Origin: a virus
Virus record (IMG/VR): IMGVR_UViG_3300009164_000242
Location: 1-30,055 of that record
Strand: one strand, 5' to 3'
Length of the DNA stretch: 30,055 nucleotides
The notes under the pieces were generated by a model that was not told the DNA's origin, searched no databases, and saw only the letters and a program-made list of their open reading frames with translations. The translations under genes and the position numbers were made by a program. Positions 14,923 through 22,600 of the stretch are shown here, in pieces. Numbering within the stretch: position 1 is the first letter of the stretch; every line of letters starts with the position of its first letter.

Positions 14923-15315
14923 ATGTCGTTTGACACATTAAAAGTAGCCGAATTAAAAGTAATTGCAACAGATTTTGCAGTTGATACAGAAAACTTAAAA
15001 AACAAAAAAGACATAATTGCAGCACTATCAGAAGAAGGCGTTACCTGGGATGTTTACCAGAGCACACTTGAAGCAATTGAAAAAGATACAGAAGAAATTG
15101 AAATTCTTCCAAAGTTTGATCCAAAGGCTCAGCCAGAAGATACAATCCTTGTTAGAATGACAAGAGAGAACATGAGATATGATATCCATGGTCACACCTT
15201 TACAAAGGATCATCCTTTTGTGGCAATGTCAGAAGAAGATGCTCAAACAATTTTTGATTCAGAGGAGGGTTTTCGTTTAGCGACACCAAAGGAAGTTCAA
15301 GACTTCTACAACTAA
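14923..15315 (+). CDS. Head-region protein with HeH/SAP-like N-terminus
   Basis: A 130-residue protein. Residues 5-40 (TLKVAELKVIATDF...NLKNKKDIIAAL) have the two-helix pattern of HeH/LEM/SAP-like modules found in small phage proteins. Residues 45-60 are a helical linker. The C-terminal half (ILVRMTRENMRYDIHGHTFTKDHPFVAM ... FRLATPKEVQDFY) looks like a small beta domain seen in phage proteins next to the capsid gene, of unknown function. It is first in the transcript from the 14865 promoter. It could be a minor head or decoration protein, but the position is the main argument. Confidence 0.75.
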   Translation: MSFDTLKVAELKVIATDFAVDTENLKNKKDIIAALSEEGVTWDVYQSTLEAIEKDTEEIEILPKFDPKAQPEDTILVRMTRENMRYDIHGHTFTKDHPFVAMSEEDAQTIFDSEEGFRLATPKEVQDFYN

Positions 15316-15331
15316 ACGTTAACATAAGTTA

Positions 15332-16309
15332 ATGGAAATATTAATAGGCACAAACTCACCAATAAGACATAGAGTATTTTGGAAAGGTGAATCTGCATAT
15401 GCAGACGATCTTCCAGAAGTACGCCTATATGATATTACAGAAGCTGCTGAAGATAATCCAGCAGTAACTCCAGGAACTCTTATATCCACTGGTACATCTG
15501 AGCAATCAGAAACTGACATTGGCGTATACAATTTTTATCCAGACCTTACAGTGACAAACTCTGCAAAAAAAATAATAGCAGAATGGTCATATGAAGTAGA
15601 CGGATCTCCAGTATTAAAAGAGCACGAAGTTTATATTGTTGTGCCCTACGTAGATATATCTCAAGCAGTAGATACCCTAGGTCTTGGTTCTGACTATAAT
15701 GATCCAAACCACAAAACATATCAAGAACTACTTGATGCAGAAAAATATGCACGTAAAGTAATTGAAAATTATACTCAGCAAAAGTTTTATTTATATGATG
15801 ATGTGAATGTTGTTTACGGAGCTGGAACAGATATACTTCCTCTTCCTAATAAAATAAAAGACATTCATGAAGTTTATGTAAATGATGTACTTGTTGTTGA
15901 TAATATTCACAATGTAAATAATTGGGGAATTCCAGTTCAAATTGCTGAAAGCGGATTCGGTATCAGAGTTAATCGTGCCAATATGCTTGATAATAGCGTA
16001 TACACTGCTAATGGAATGGTGCCTCCAACTATCAATGATTATGCGGGTGTATTTAACAAAGATGCTAGGTACAAAGTATCTGGTAAATATGGATGGGCTC
16101 AAATTCCAGACGAAGTTGAAATGGCAGCTATTGAATTAATGAGAGATTATTTTTCTAAAGATAAAGTTTGGAGAAATAAATATATAAAGAGCATATCTAC
16201 ATTTGATTGGAAGTTTGACTTTAACTCTGCAACATTTGCAGGAACAGGTAATAACTATGTAGATCAGTTATTGCTGCCTTATGTAATTAACAAAATGGTA
16301 TTGATATAA
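15332..16309 (+). CDS. Head-tail adaptor with an N-terminal beta-sandwich domain
   Basis: This 325-residue protein is much longer than typical gp6/gp15-type adaptors (about 100-150). Residues 1-110 look like an Ig/BppU-type beta-sandwich (NSPIRHRVFWKGE ... EVRLYDITEA ... IGVYNFYPDLTVTN ... EWSYEVDGSPVLKEHEVYIVVP). Residues 112-165 are the helical adaptor start (DISQAVDTLGL ... TYQELLDAEKYARKVIENYTQQKFYLY). A beta insertion follows (165-260), then the closing helix PDEVEMAAIELMRDYFSKDKVWR. Adaptors bind the portal after packaging. No ribosome site precedes the ATG; a TAACATAAGT motif sits there instead. The N-terminal domain may be surface-exposed. Confidence 0.75.
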   Translation: MEILIGTNSPIRHRVFWKGESAYADDLPEVRLYDITEAAEDNPAVTPGTLISTGTSEQSETDIGVYNFYPDLTVTNSAKKIIAEWSYEVDGSPVLKEHEVYIVVPYVDISQAVDTLGLGSDYNDPNHKTYQELLDAEKYARKVIENYTQQKFYLYDDVNVVYGAGTDILPLPNKIKDIHEVYVNDVLVVDNIHNVNNWGIPVQIAESGFGIRVNRANMLDNSVYTANGMVPPTINDYAGVFNKDARYKVSGKYGWAQIPDEVEMAAIELMRDYFSKDKVWRNKYIKSISTFDWKFDFNSATFAGTGNNYVDQLLLPYVINKMVLI

Positions 16310-16310
16310 A

Positions 16311-16736
16311 ATGAATAGTCTTGTTGACTCTATTTTAAATATGAAAATGGATGTATATATTCAGCAAGATATACAAGATCCAAACACTGGAGCTATGAAA
16401 AAAGAATGGATTTATTCTAGAACTGTTCCTTGTTATGCAAAAGGAATAATTACAAATTCTGCTACAAGATCTGCTGATAGACAAACAATGGGCAATAGCT
16501 ATGTTAATCAGCAAACAATTGAAATTAGAACTGAAGCTAGGGTAACTATAAGAGAAAAAGTTACAAACATTAGAGATTTATTTGACACACCAATTTGGAC
16601 TGAATTAAATTATCCAGTTGAAACTCCAACAGTATTTGAATTGGCAGGCAGCACACCAATCACCGACCCATTTGGCGGGATATTAGGCTATAACTCTTTG
16701 GCCCACAGATCGGAGAATCAGGTAATTGGACTCTAG
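16311..16736 (+). CDS. Head closure (stopper-like) protein
   Basis: A 141-residue protein beta-rich from residue 10 (MDVYIQQDIQDPNTGAMKKEW, YSRTVPCYAKGI, QQTIEIRTEARVTIREKVTNI). This length and layout fit the SPP1 gp16/HK97 head-tail joining group. It starts one base after the adaptor stop and is followed by neck- and tail-terminator-like genes, so position strongly supports the call. No residue-level motif confirms it. Confidence 0.6.
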   Translation: MNSLVDSILNMKMDVYIQQDIQDPNTGAMKKEWIYSRTVPCYAKGIITNSATRSADRQTMGNSYVNQQTIEIRTEARVTIREKVTNIRDLFDTPIWTELNYPVETPTVFELAGSTPITDPFGGILGYNSLAHRSENQVIGL

Positions 16737-17514
16737 TGTTGCACTATTACAAACTTCAAGCGGACTAGAAAAGCCTATGATGGGAACTCCGAAAGGTGTT
16801 CTAATGGATTCTTCTGTTGCACAGATATCAGCATTTTTATATTATCAAGCTCAAGTATTAGGAAAGCTTACTTCAAATTCTGCATTTAAAAATTTATTTA
16901 AAACAACTATATTTAATCAGATAGAAAAAGATTTTGGTGAGTTCATAGATTCATCTGCAAGAATTAAGCCAACAGCTCTTCATCATGTATACGAATGGAA
17001 TAAATCGGGACAAGAAACGGCTAGACTGTTTAAAATAAAAAGGCTTGATGCAGAAGGACTTTCATTTAGAGTAGGATACGATTTTAAATTATCTAAGACT
17101 GCAGTTCCATCTAAAAATAAAAAACAAAAGAAAAAGTATATATTTGAAAACAAAGCTTCTGTGATGGAAGCTGGAATGCCTGTCATAATCCGTCCAAGGT
17201 CCGCTGAGCGACTTGTATTTGAATTGAATGGTACAACAGTGTTCATGCCTAAAGGCTCCTCTGTGACCGTCAGAAGCCCTGGTGGACGTGCATCAAGTAA
17301 TCAATTTAGATTACATTATGGAAGATATTTTGGTGGGCAGCTAGTAAATAATTCAATTAAAGCATCAGGGTTTCAGCAGATATTTAATACAAAGATGTCA
17401 AAAGCTTTAAGCACACCAGCGGGAATTAGAAAAGTGCAATATAGCTTCACAGCTGGTAAAATAAGGTTAGAAGCAGACGCAGCATTACAACAGGCATTTG
17501 GAGGAGCATTATGA
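16726..17514 (+). CDS. Neck/tail-completion protein, HK97 gp10-like by position
   Basis: A 262-residue protein if started at TTG 16726 (GGAG ten bases upstream, 11-nt overlap with the previous gene). An in-frame ATG at 16804 has its own AAAGG site seven bases upstream and would give 236 residues. Curiously both begin with Met-Asp-Ser-Ser-Val-Ala. Helical N-terminal part (residues 31-75), then beta-rich sequence with a basic patch (SKNKKQKKK, 129-137). Its slot between head closure and tail terminator is where HK97 gp10-like proteins sit. No strong motif was recognised, so the name rests on gene order. Confidence 0.55.
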   Translation: MDSSVALLQTSSGLEKPMMGTPKGVLMDSSVAQISAFLYYQAQVLGKLTSNSAFKNLFKTTIFNQIEKDFGEFIDSSARIKPTALHHVYEWNKSGQETARLFKIKRLDAEGLSFRVGYDFKLSKTAVPSKNKKQKKKYIFENKASVMEAGMPVIIRPRSAERLVFELNGTTVFMPKGSSVTVRSPGGRASSNQFRLHYGRYFGGQLVNNSIKASGFQQIFNTKMSKALSTPAGIRKVQYSFTAGKIRLEADAALQQAFGGAL

Positions 17515-18020
17515 GCGTAGATTATAAAATAGACTCAATGTTTGAGTTACGCAAGTTCCTCTGGAACGAATTAAAAGAAAATAACATATTTGATCCAAAT
17601 GATTATTATAGCGATAATATCAGTATGGAAGTTGTTCCAATTATTCCAGTCCAGCAACAGCCAGAACTTAATCAATTTTTGAGCGGGAAAAAGCATATAG
17701 TCTATGACAAGATTGGAATGTCTTACGAGGATATCTGGATGATATGCTGTGAAAAAATATTATTTACTGTATATTCAACAGATATATCTGATATATATGA
17801 GATTAGAAACCTTATGACAGATCTATTTAGAAGAATGGATGAGTCTGCTAAAGATGTTGATCGGTTCCAGATAAGTCCAAAATTTAAATTCCATAGCATT
17901 CATATAGTTGAAATGTCCCCCACGACCCCTTCTGAAGAGCTTCAAGGCTTTTTATCAGCCGATATAATCCTTGAGGTTAAATACTCAAGATTTACAGGGC
18001 CAGATGGAAGATTCTTATAG
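17511..18020 (+). CDS. Tail terminator protein
   Basis: A 169-residue protein with an alpha/beta layout (FELRKFLWNELKENNIFDP ... MEVVPIIPVQQQP ... EDIWMICCEKILFTVYSTDISDIYEIRNLMTDLFRRMDES ... FHSIHIVEMSPTTPS ... SADIILEVKYSR). It resembles lambda gpU/SPP1 gp17-type terminators: long central strand, helix, then closing strands. It overlaps the preceding gene as ATGA with a GGAGGAG ribosome site, and precedes the tail tube gene, the canonical position. Terminators cap the tail tube and join it to the head. Confidence 0.65.
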   Translation: MSVDYKIDSMFELRKFLWNELKENNIFDPNDYYSDNISMEVVPIIPVQQQPELNQFLSGKKHIVYDKIGMSYEDIWMICCEKILFTVYSTDISDIYEIRNLMTDLFRRMDESAKDVDRFQISPKFKFHSIHIVEMSPTTPSEELQGFLSADIILEVKYSRFTGPDGRFL

Positions 18021-18021
18021 G

Positions 18022-18050
18022 TTGCCTTTTGATCGACTATACCGTAAAAT
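18022..18050 (+). promoter_or_regulatory. Putative promoter in the tail tube leader
   Basis: TTGCCT (18022-18027), 17 bases, TAAAAT (18045-18050). It lies in the 122-base untranslated region 18021-18142, the longest gap in the window. A second weaker possibility is TTGATT at 18080-18085 with the alternating TA tract at 18105-18114. The leader ends in a strong AGGAGGT ribosome site (18128-18134) before the ATG at 18143. Confidence 0.5.
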
Positions 18051-18142
18051 TGGTAATGAGGTAAAAAGCCTAGCCAGCTTTGATTAGATTTAAAACGTAA
18101 GTCAATATATATATATGTTTATTTAACAGGAGGTAGTACAAC

Positions 18143-18880
18143 ATGGCAAAGTTTAATAATGCTAAGAATATTCTTGTTGGAGCTTCACCGCTCTTTTTGT
18201 CTACTAAAGACATCACAACATCAGGATACGTAGAAAACATGGAGCCTGGTTCAGTTGCAGGTGTAGCTTTCGAAAACGAAACTACAACAGGAACACCAGC
18301 AGTTAAGACAGCAGGAAAGTCTTACACAGAAACTCTTAATTCAGATTCAACAAACAAATTCCGTAACGTAGGTTACACAAATAATGGTCTTCAGATTACT
18401 TACAACCCATCATACGGTTCAGTAACAGTAGATCAGCTTCTTGACACAGCAAAACTTTTCAAGGAGACAATGGAAGTTATGATCGCTACAGAAATGGCAG
18501 AAGGTACTCTTGAGAACATTCTTGCTGTATTTGGTCAGGGAACATCAACACTAAATGACTCAGGAACAGGTGCATCTGCAAAGCGCACACTTGGTCTTGA
18601 AGCAGGTGCTCTTGGACAAGCTCCAAATGAGCGTCAATTAGTTGCAGTCGGTGCAGCACCACAAGGTGGTAACGCAACAGCTGACGGTACACTTGGTTTA
18701 ATTACTGAGCGTGTATATTATGCACGTCGTGTTCTTTCTGTACAACAGTCACAGTTCTCTTTGGCTCGTAACGCAGCAACAACATTCCCAGTAACATTCC
18801 GTTTGCTTCCAGACGGTGCTAAGTCAGGTCAGGAATACGGACTAATTATTGACCGTGTTCTTTCAACACACTCAGCATAA
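18143..18880 (+). CDS. Major tail tube protein
   Basis: A 245-residue protein, beta-rich and Gly/Thr/Ala-rich as in siphovirus tube proteins. It has an N-terminal arm, a SYTETLNSDSTNKFRNVGYTNNGLQITYNPSYGSV segment, a helix (LLDTAKLFKETMEVMIATEMAEGTLENI), and terminal strands (RRVLSVQQSQFSLARNAATTFPVTFRLLP). The strong AGGAGGT ribosome site, its own long leader, a terminator directly after it, and exclusive use of CGT/CGC for Arg all indicate a very abundant product. It lies between the tail terminator and tail chaperone genes, as expected. Confidence 0.85.
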   Translation: MAKFNNAKNILVGASPLFLSTKDITTSGYVENMEPGSVAGVAFENETTTGTPAVKTAGKSYTETLNSDSTNKFRNVGYTNNGLQITYNPSYGSVTVDQLLDTAKLFKETMEVMIATEMAEGTLENILAVFGQGTSTLNDSGTGASAKRTLGLEAGALGQAPNERQLVAVGAAPQGGNATADGTLGLITERVYYARRVLSVQQSQFSLARNAATTFPVTFRLLPDGAKSGQEYGLIIDRVLSTHSA

Positions 18881-18895
18881 TTAATATAATTAATT

Positions 18896-18933
18896 AATAG
18901 ATTGCCCCCCAAGAAATTGGGGGGTTTTCTATT
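18896..18933 (+). terminator. Rho-independent terminator after the tail tube gene
   Basis: Perfect CCCCCCAA/TTGGGGGG stem (18905-18912 with 18917-18924), GAAA tetraloop, then TTTT. A second outer helix (AATAGA 18896-18901 with TCTATT 18928-18933) can extend it across a small internal loop. Confidence 0.93.
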
Positions 18934-18960
18934 GCTATGGTATTTTGAATATGATACAAT
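18932..18960 (+). promoter_or_regulatory. Promoter for the tail chaperone/tape measure genes, overlapping the terminator
   Basis: TTGCTA (18932-18937), 17 bases, TACAAT (18955-18960) with a TGA extension. It repeats the terminator-promoter arrangement found after the capsid gene. The expected start is near 18967, and the AGGAGG ribosome site is at 18978-18983. Confidence 0.65.
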
Positions 18961-18989
18961 AATTAAGACAGAATCCTAGGAGGATTAAA

Positions 18990-19322
18990 TTGGCAACTAC
19001 AGTATATGATGTTGAAGAAATTCAGCTACAAAATGGAGCTACAGTAAAGCTTAAGCCTTTAACAATTAAAGAGCTTCGCAAATTTATGGTAGCTATTGCA
19101 AAAACAGCAGAAGCAACAACAGAAGACGAAACACTTACAATTCTTATCGATGCGTGTGCAGTCGCATTAGAAAAGCAATTACCAGATTTGGTAAATGATA
19201 GAGACGCATTTGAAGATACACTTGACGTTCCAACAATCAATCGCATTCTTGAAGTATGCGGTGGAATTAAGATGGACGACCCAAACCTTCTAGCGGCAGC
19301 GGTTCTGGCTGGGCAGAACTAG
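18990..19322 (+). CDS. Tail assembly chaperone, short (gpG-like) form
   Basis: A 110-residue acidic helical protein (IQLQNGATVKLKPLTIKELRKFM ... LTILIDACAVALEKQL ... TINRILEVCGGIKMDDPN) with the typical layout of siphovirus tail chaperone N-domains. It starts at TTG with an excellent AGGAGG site six bases upstream. It is followed by an overlapping -1 frame and the tape measure gene, the diagnostic arrangement for the lambda G/GT type. The chaperone coats the tape measure protein and recruits tube subunits. Confidence 0.85.
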   Translation: MATTVYDVEEIQLQNGATVKLKPLTIKELRKFMVAIAKTAEATTEDETLTILIDACAVALEKQLPDLVNDRDAFEDTLDVPTINRILEVCGGIKMDDPNLLAAAVLAGQN

Positions 19323-19654
19323 ATCTAGCCGCTTTAGAGGGGGAAGTTTTTCTTCTAGGTAATTGGAAAAATTACGAAGAATTAGAAGACAATCTTTCAA
19401 TGCCAGAACTAGTCCAGACTTTTAAAGCAATGCAAAAGACTGAGTCGGAGAAAAGAAAATTCTTAGCTTCAATTCAAGGTGTTGATTTAGATGAAAGCAG
19501 TAATGAAAATGAGGGGGGATCATCCTTCGAAGATGTTAGAAGAAGAGCACTTGGTATAAATGCATCACAAGATGATGTTGTTTCACTACAAGGCTCATTT
19601 GCCAGCGAAGCTGGTTTTGGCATCGGGGCAGGTTTAGGATATTCTATAGAGTAA
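18990..19654 (+). CDS. Tail assembly chaperone, long (gpGT-like) frameshift product
   Basis: A -1 slip at 19280-19286 joins 99 residues of the short form to 122 residues of the -1 frame, giving a protein of about 221 residues. The junction runs through a Pro/Ser/Gly linker (PSSGSGSGW) into AELDLAALEGEVFLLGNWKNYEEL, SMPELVQTFKAM and KRKFLASIQGVDLD. The -1 part up to the ATG at 19400 has no start of its own, so the frame makes sense only as an extension. The long form binds the tape measure protein, while the short form binds tube subunits in the lambda model. It ends nine bases before the tape measure gene. Confidence 0.82.
19280..19286 (+). promoter_or_regulatory. -1 ribosomal frameshift slippery heptamer CCCAAAC
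   Basis: The heptamer is in the correct phase (C CCA AAC, Pro-Asn in frame 0). The -1 frame opens only at 19271 and frame 0 stops at 19322, so the slip must happen in this 50-base interval. It is the only X-XXY-YYZ heptamer I found there. Confidence 0.78.
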
Positions 19655-19663
19655 CATAAGTAT

Positions 19664-22600
19664 ATGGCCGAAAACAATTTAACGACCTACATTACCGCTA
19701 ATGCAGACTTTACGAGTTTAAGAACTCAACTAGCTGCAGTTACTGCCCAACTCGTAAAATTACAAGAAACAACAGTAGGAACTAACGCAAAGCTCGGTAA
19801 TCAAATTGCGGTAATGAACAAAGCCTTTTCCGAGACTTTGCGTTCCACTGGTCAGTTCTCAACACACTTTGTAACAATGAGTTCCGATGTTCAAAAGTTC
19901 GGAAAAAATTTAGATTCAGGTCAATTAAAGCTTAATCAATATTTTAAGGTATGGCAGAGTCATACAAAAAATACAGGCAATTTAATTAGAGATCTTGCAA
20001 AACAGCAGGTAATGCTTGAGCAGGCAATAGTACAGCCATTAGGTAAAAATGCACAAGGCATGATGCAATACAATGTTCAGGTTGCAAAAGGCTTAGATTT
20101 AATTAAAAATAAAACAGCATTAGCAAGACAAGAAGCATCTATCATGAACAAGGTTATGATGGATGGATCTAATCAATTAATTAACTGGGGTAAAAATACT
20201 CAGTGGGCAGGACGCCAGCTTACAGTTGGATTAACCGTACCGCTTGCAGCATTTGGAATGGCTGCACAAAAAGCATTTAGAGAAGCAGATGCAGAGCTTG
20301 TAAGACTTACAAAGGTGTATGGCGGACTATCACAAACATCTGCAGCAGAACTTGCTAAAGTTAGAAAAGATATTTCTGCAACAGCAAAAGAAATTGCTGG
20401 TTCATATGGAGTTGCTTATAAAGATACAATCTCCTTGGCTGCTGACTTGGCTGCAACTGGAAAACAAGGTAATGATTTAATTCAAGCAACGCAGCAAACA
20501 ACTAGACTTGCAGTGCTTGGTGAAGTAGATAGACAAGATGCAATGAAAGCAACTCTTGCTATTCAAAATGCATTTAAGCAAAATACAGAAGAACTTACGC
20601 AATCAATTGATTTTCTTAACGCAGTTGAAAACCAGACATCAACAAGCCTTGCAGATTTAACAGAAGCAATTCCAAAAGCTGGGCCAGTAGTAAAAGCTTT
20701 GGGCGGAGATGTAAAAGATTTAGCACTGTATCTTACAGCCATGAAAGAAGGTGGAGTTAATGCTGCAGAAGGTGCAAACGCAATTAAGTCTGCAATGGCA
20801 TCACTTATTAACCCAACTAAAGTTGCAACTGAGCAATTTGCAAGCTTAGGAATTGATCTTAAGGGTATTGTAAATAAAAATGCAGGAGATCTAACAGGAA
20901 CAATATTAGCACTTCAGTCTGCATTAGATAAACTCAATCCACTAGATAAATCAAGAGCAATTGAGCAGCTATTTGGTAAATTCCAGTTTGCTCGTATGTC
21001 AGCATTATTTGATAACTTAGGAAAATCTGGATCACAAACACTTCAAGTAATGGATCTAATGAAGGCTAGCGTATCTGACCTTGCAGCTATTTCAGATCGA
21101 GAAATGAAGATGATGACAGAGTCCGCATCTGGACAATTTAAGAGAGCCTATGCTTCAGTTCAAGCAGACCTTGCACAAGTAGGAAAACAATTTTTAATGA
21201 TTAGTACACAGGTATTGAAGGTTGTTGATGGAATTATAAAGTTCTTTGATAAGCTACCAGCTCCAATTAAAACAGCACTTAATTTCTTAGGCGGACTCAC
21301 AGCTGTGGCTGGCCCACTCATCATGTTAACTGGTGTACTTGGCAACTTTGTCGGTTATGTAATTAAAGGCGTATTCCATCTTAAATCATTAATTAAAGGT
21401 GGGCAAGGATTTAAACTATTAACTCCTGAAATTGTTGCAGCAATGGAAGCTGGTAAAGGTCTTCAGTCTACATTTTATAATGATGCAGAAGCAACAAATG
21501 TTTTAACTGCAGCGGTAGATACATTAACTCAATCATTTAACAATTTAGAAATGAAGGCAAATGCAGCTAAAGTTGCAATGAATCCAGCAATAAGCACAGT
21601 TGCAGGTAGTGTAATATCTGCAGGAACACCAGGCGGTAGAGTTGTAGATAAGAATAGCCCATTGATTGGAAAGCCTTATAGCCGACAAATGGCACATATG
21701 ATCCCAGCAGGAACACCGCAAATGGGAAGTATATTTGGTGTTGTACCAAATCCAGGTCCAGTAAATGTAAGAATTGGCAAAAACCCACAAGCATATATGG
21801 GCGAAGATCTTCCAAAGATTCCAGGAGCTACTTCTATAAACGGTACTTCAACTGGAGTCGTTGCTTCAGAAGCAGCCAAGTGGCATGCAATGACTGGTGC
21901 GCTTGCAATGCAATCAGAAGCAGAGATTAAAGTATTAAAAGCAGAAGTTGCAGCAACAGGAACAATTACAAAAGAATTAGCTCAATCTTATGAAGCTCTT
22001 CTTCCACAATTTACTACCATAACAGAGCTTGCCGCAGCTGAAAGCAAATCAATTGTTTCACAATTACAAGCAAGCAAGATTACTGTTGATGAAGCAAGAG
22101 CAAAAATTATTGCATTAAATACTGAAATTGAAGCAATGCTTGCACAGACTGCAACTCAAGTTGCAGGCACTATGGGAAGATCTATTAATTTAACTACAGT
22201 TCCATTGACTGGCCAACCAGCAGTTACCGCAACTGGAAAGTCTAATATGAAAGAGCTTTTCCATAAAGGACCTACAGCAAATCTAGTAGATAGAATTGCC
22301 GCAGCACTTGGTGGTGTTAGAACTTCTGGCGCTGGATATTCAATTCAAACTACAAAGCCAACAGGTTTAAATGCTGGAGGCCAAGTATACAATCCTTCTC
22401 GTGACGGCAACGTAGTTCCTGGAAGCACATCAATTAAATTTGATAATACTCCAGCAGTTCTACATGAAGGTGGATTCATATTAAATCAAGATGCATCAAA
22501 AAATAATCCAGATCTAGTAAGCGTTGCAAAAAATTCTCATAATTCAGGCGGTAAGGTAGTTCCAGCATTATTAACTCCAGGCGAAACTTATTTCCCGCCA

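Noticed and set aside
18105-18114. Alternating TA tract as a replication origin or switchable repeat
   Set aside because: It is only five TA units in an AT-rich leader. That is too short to support either claim.
19400-19654. Separate 84-residue gene starting at ATG 19400
   Set aside because: There is no ribosome site, and the frame stays open and protein-like upstream to 19271. It reads as the -1 extension of the tail chaperone.
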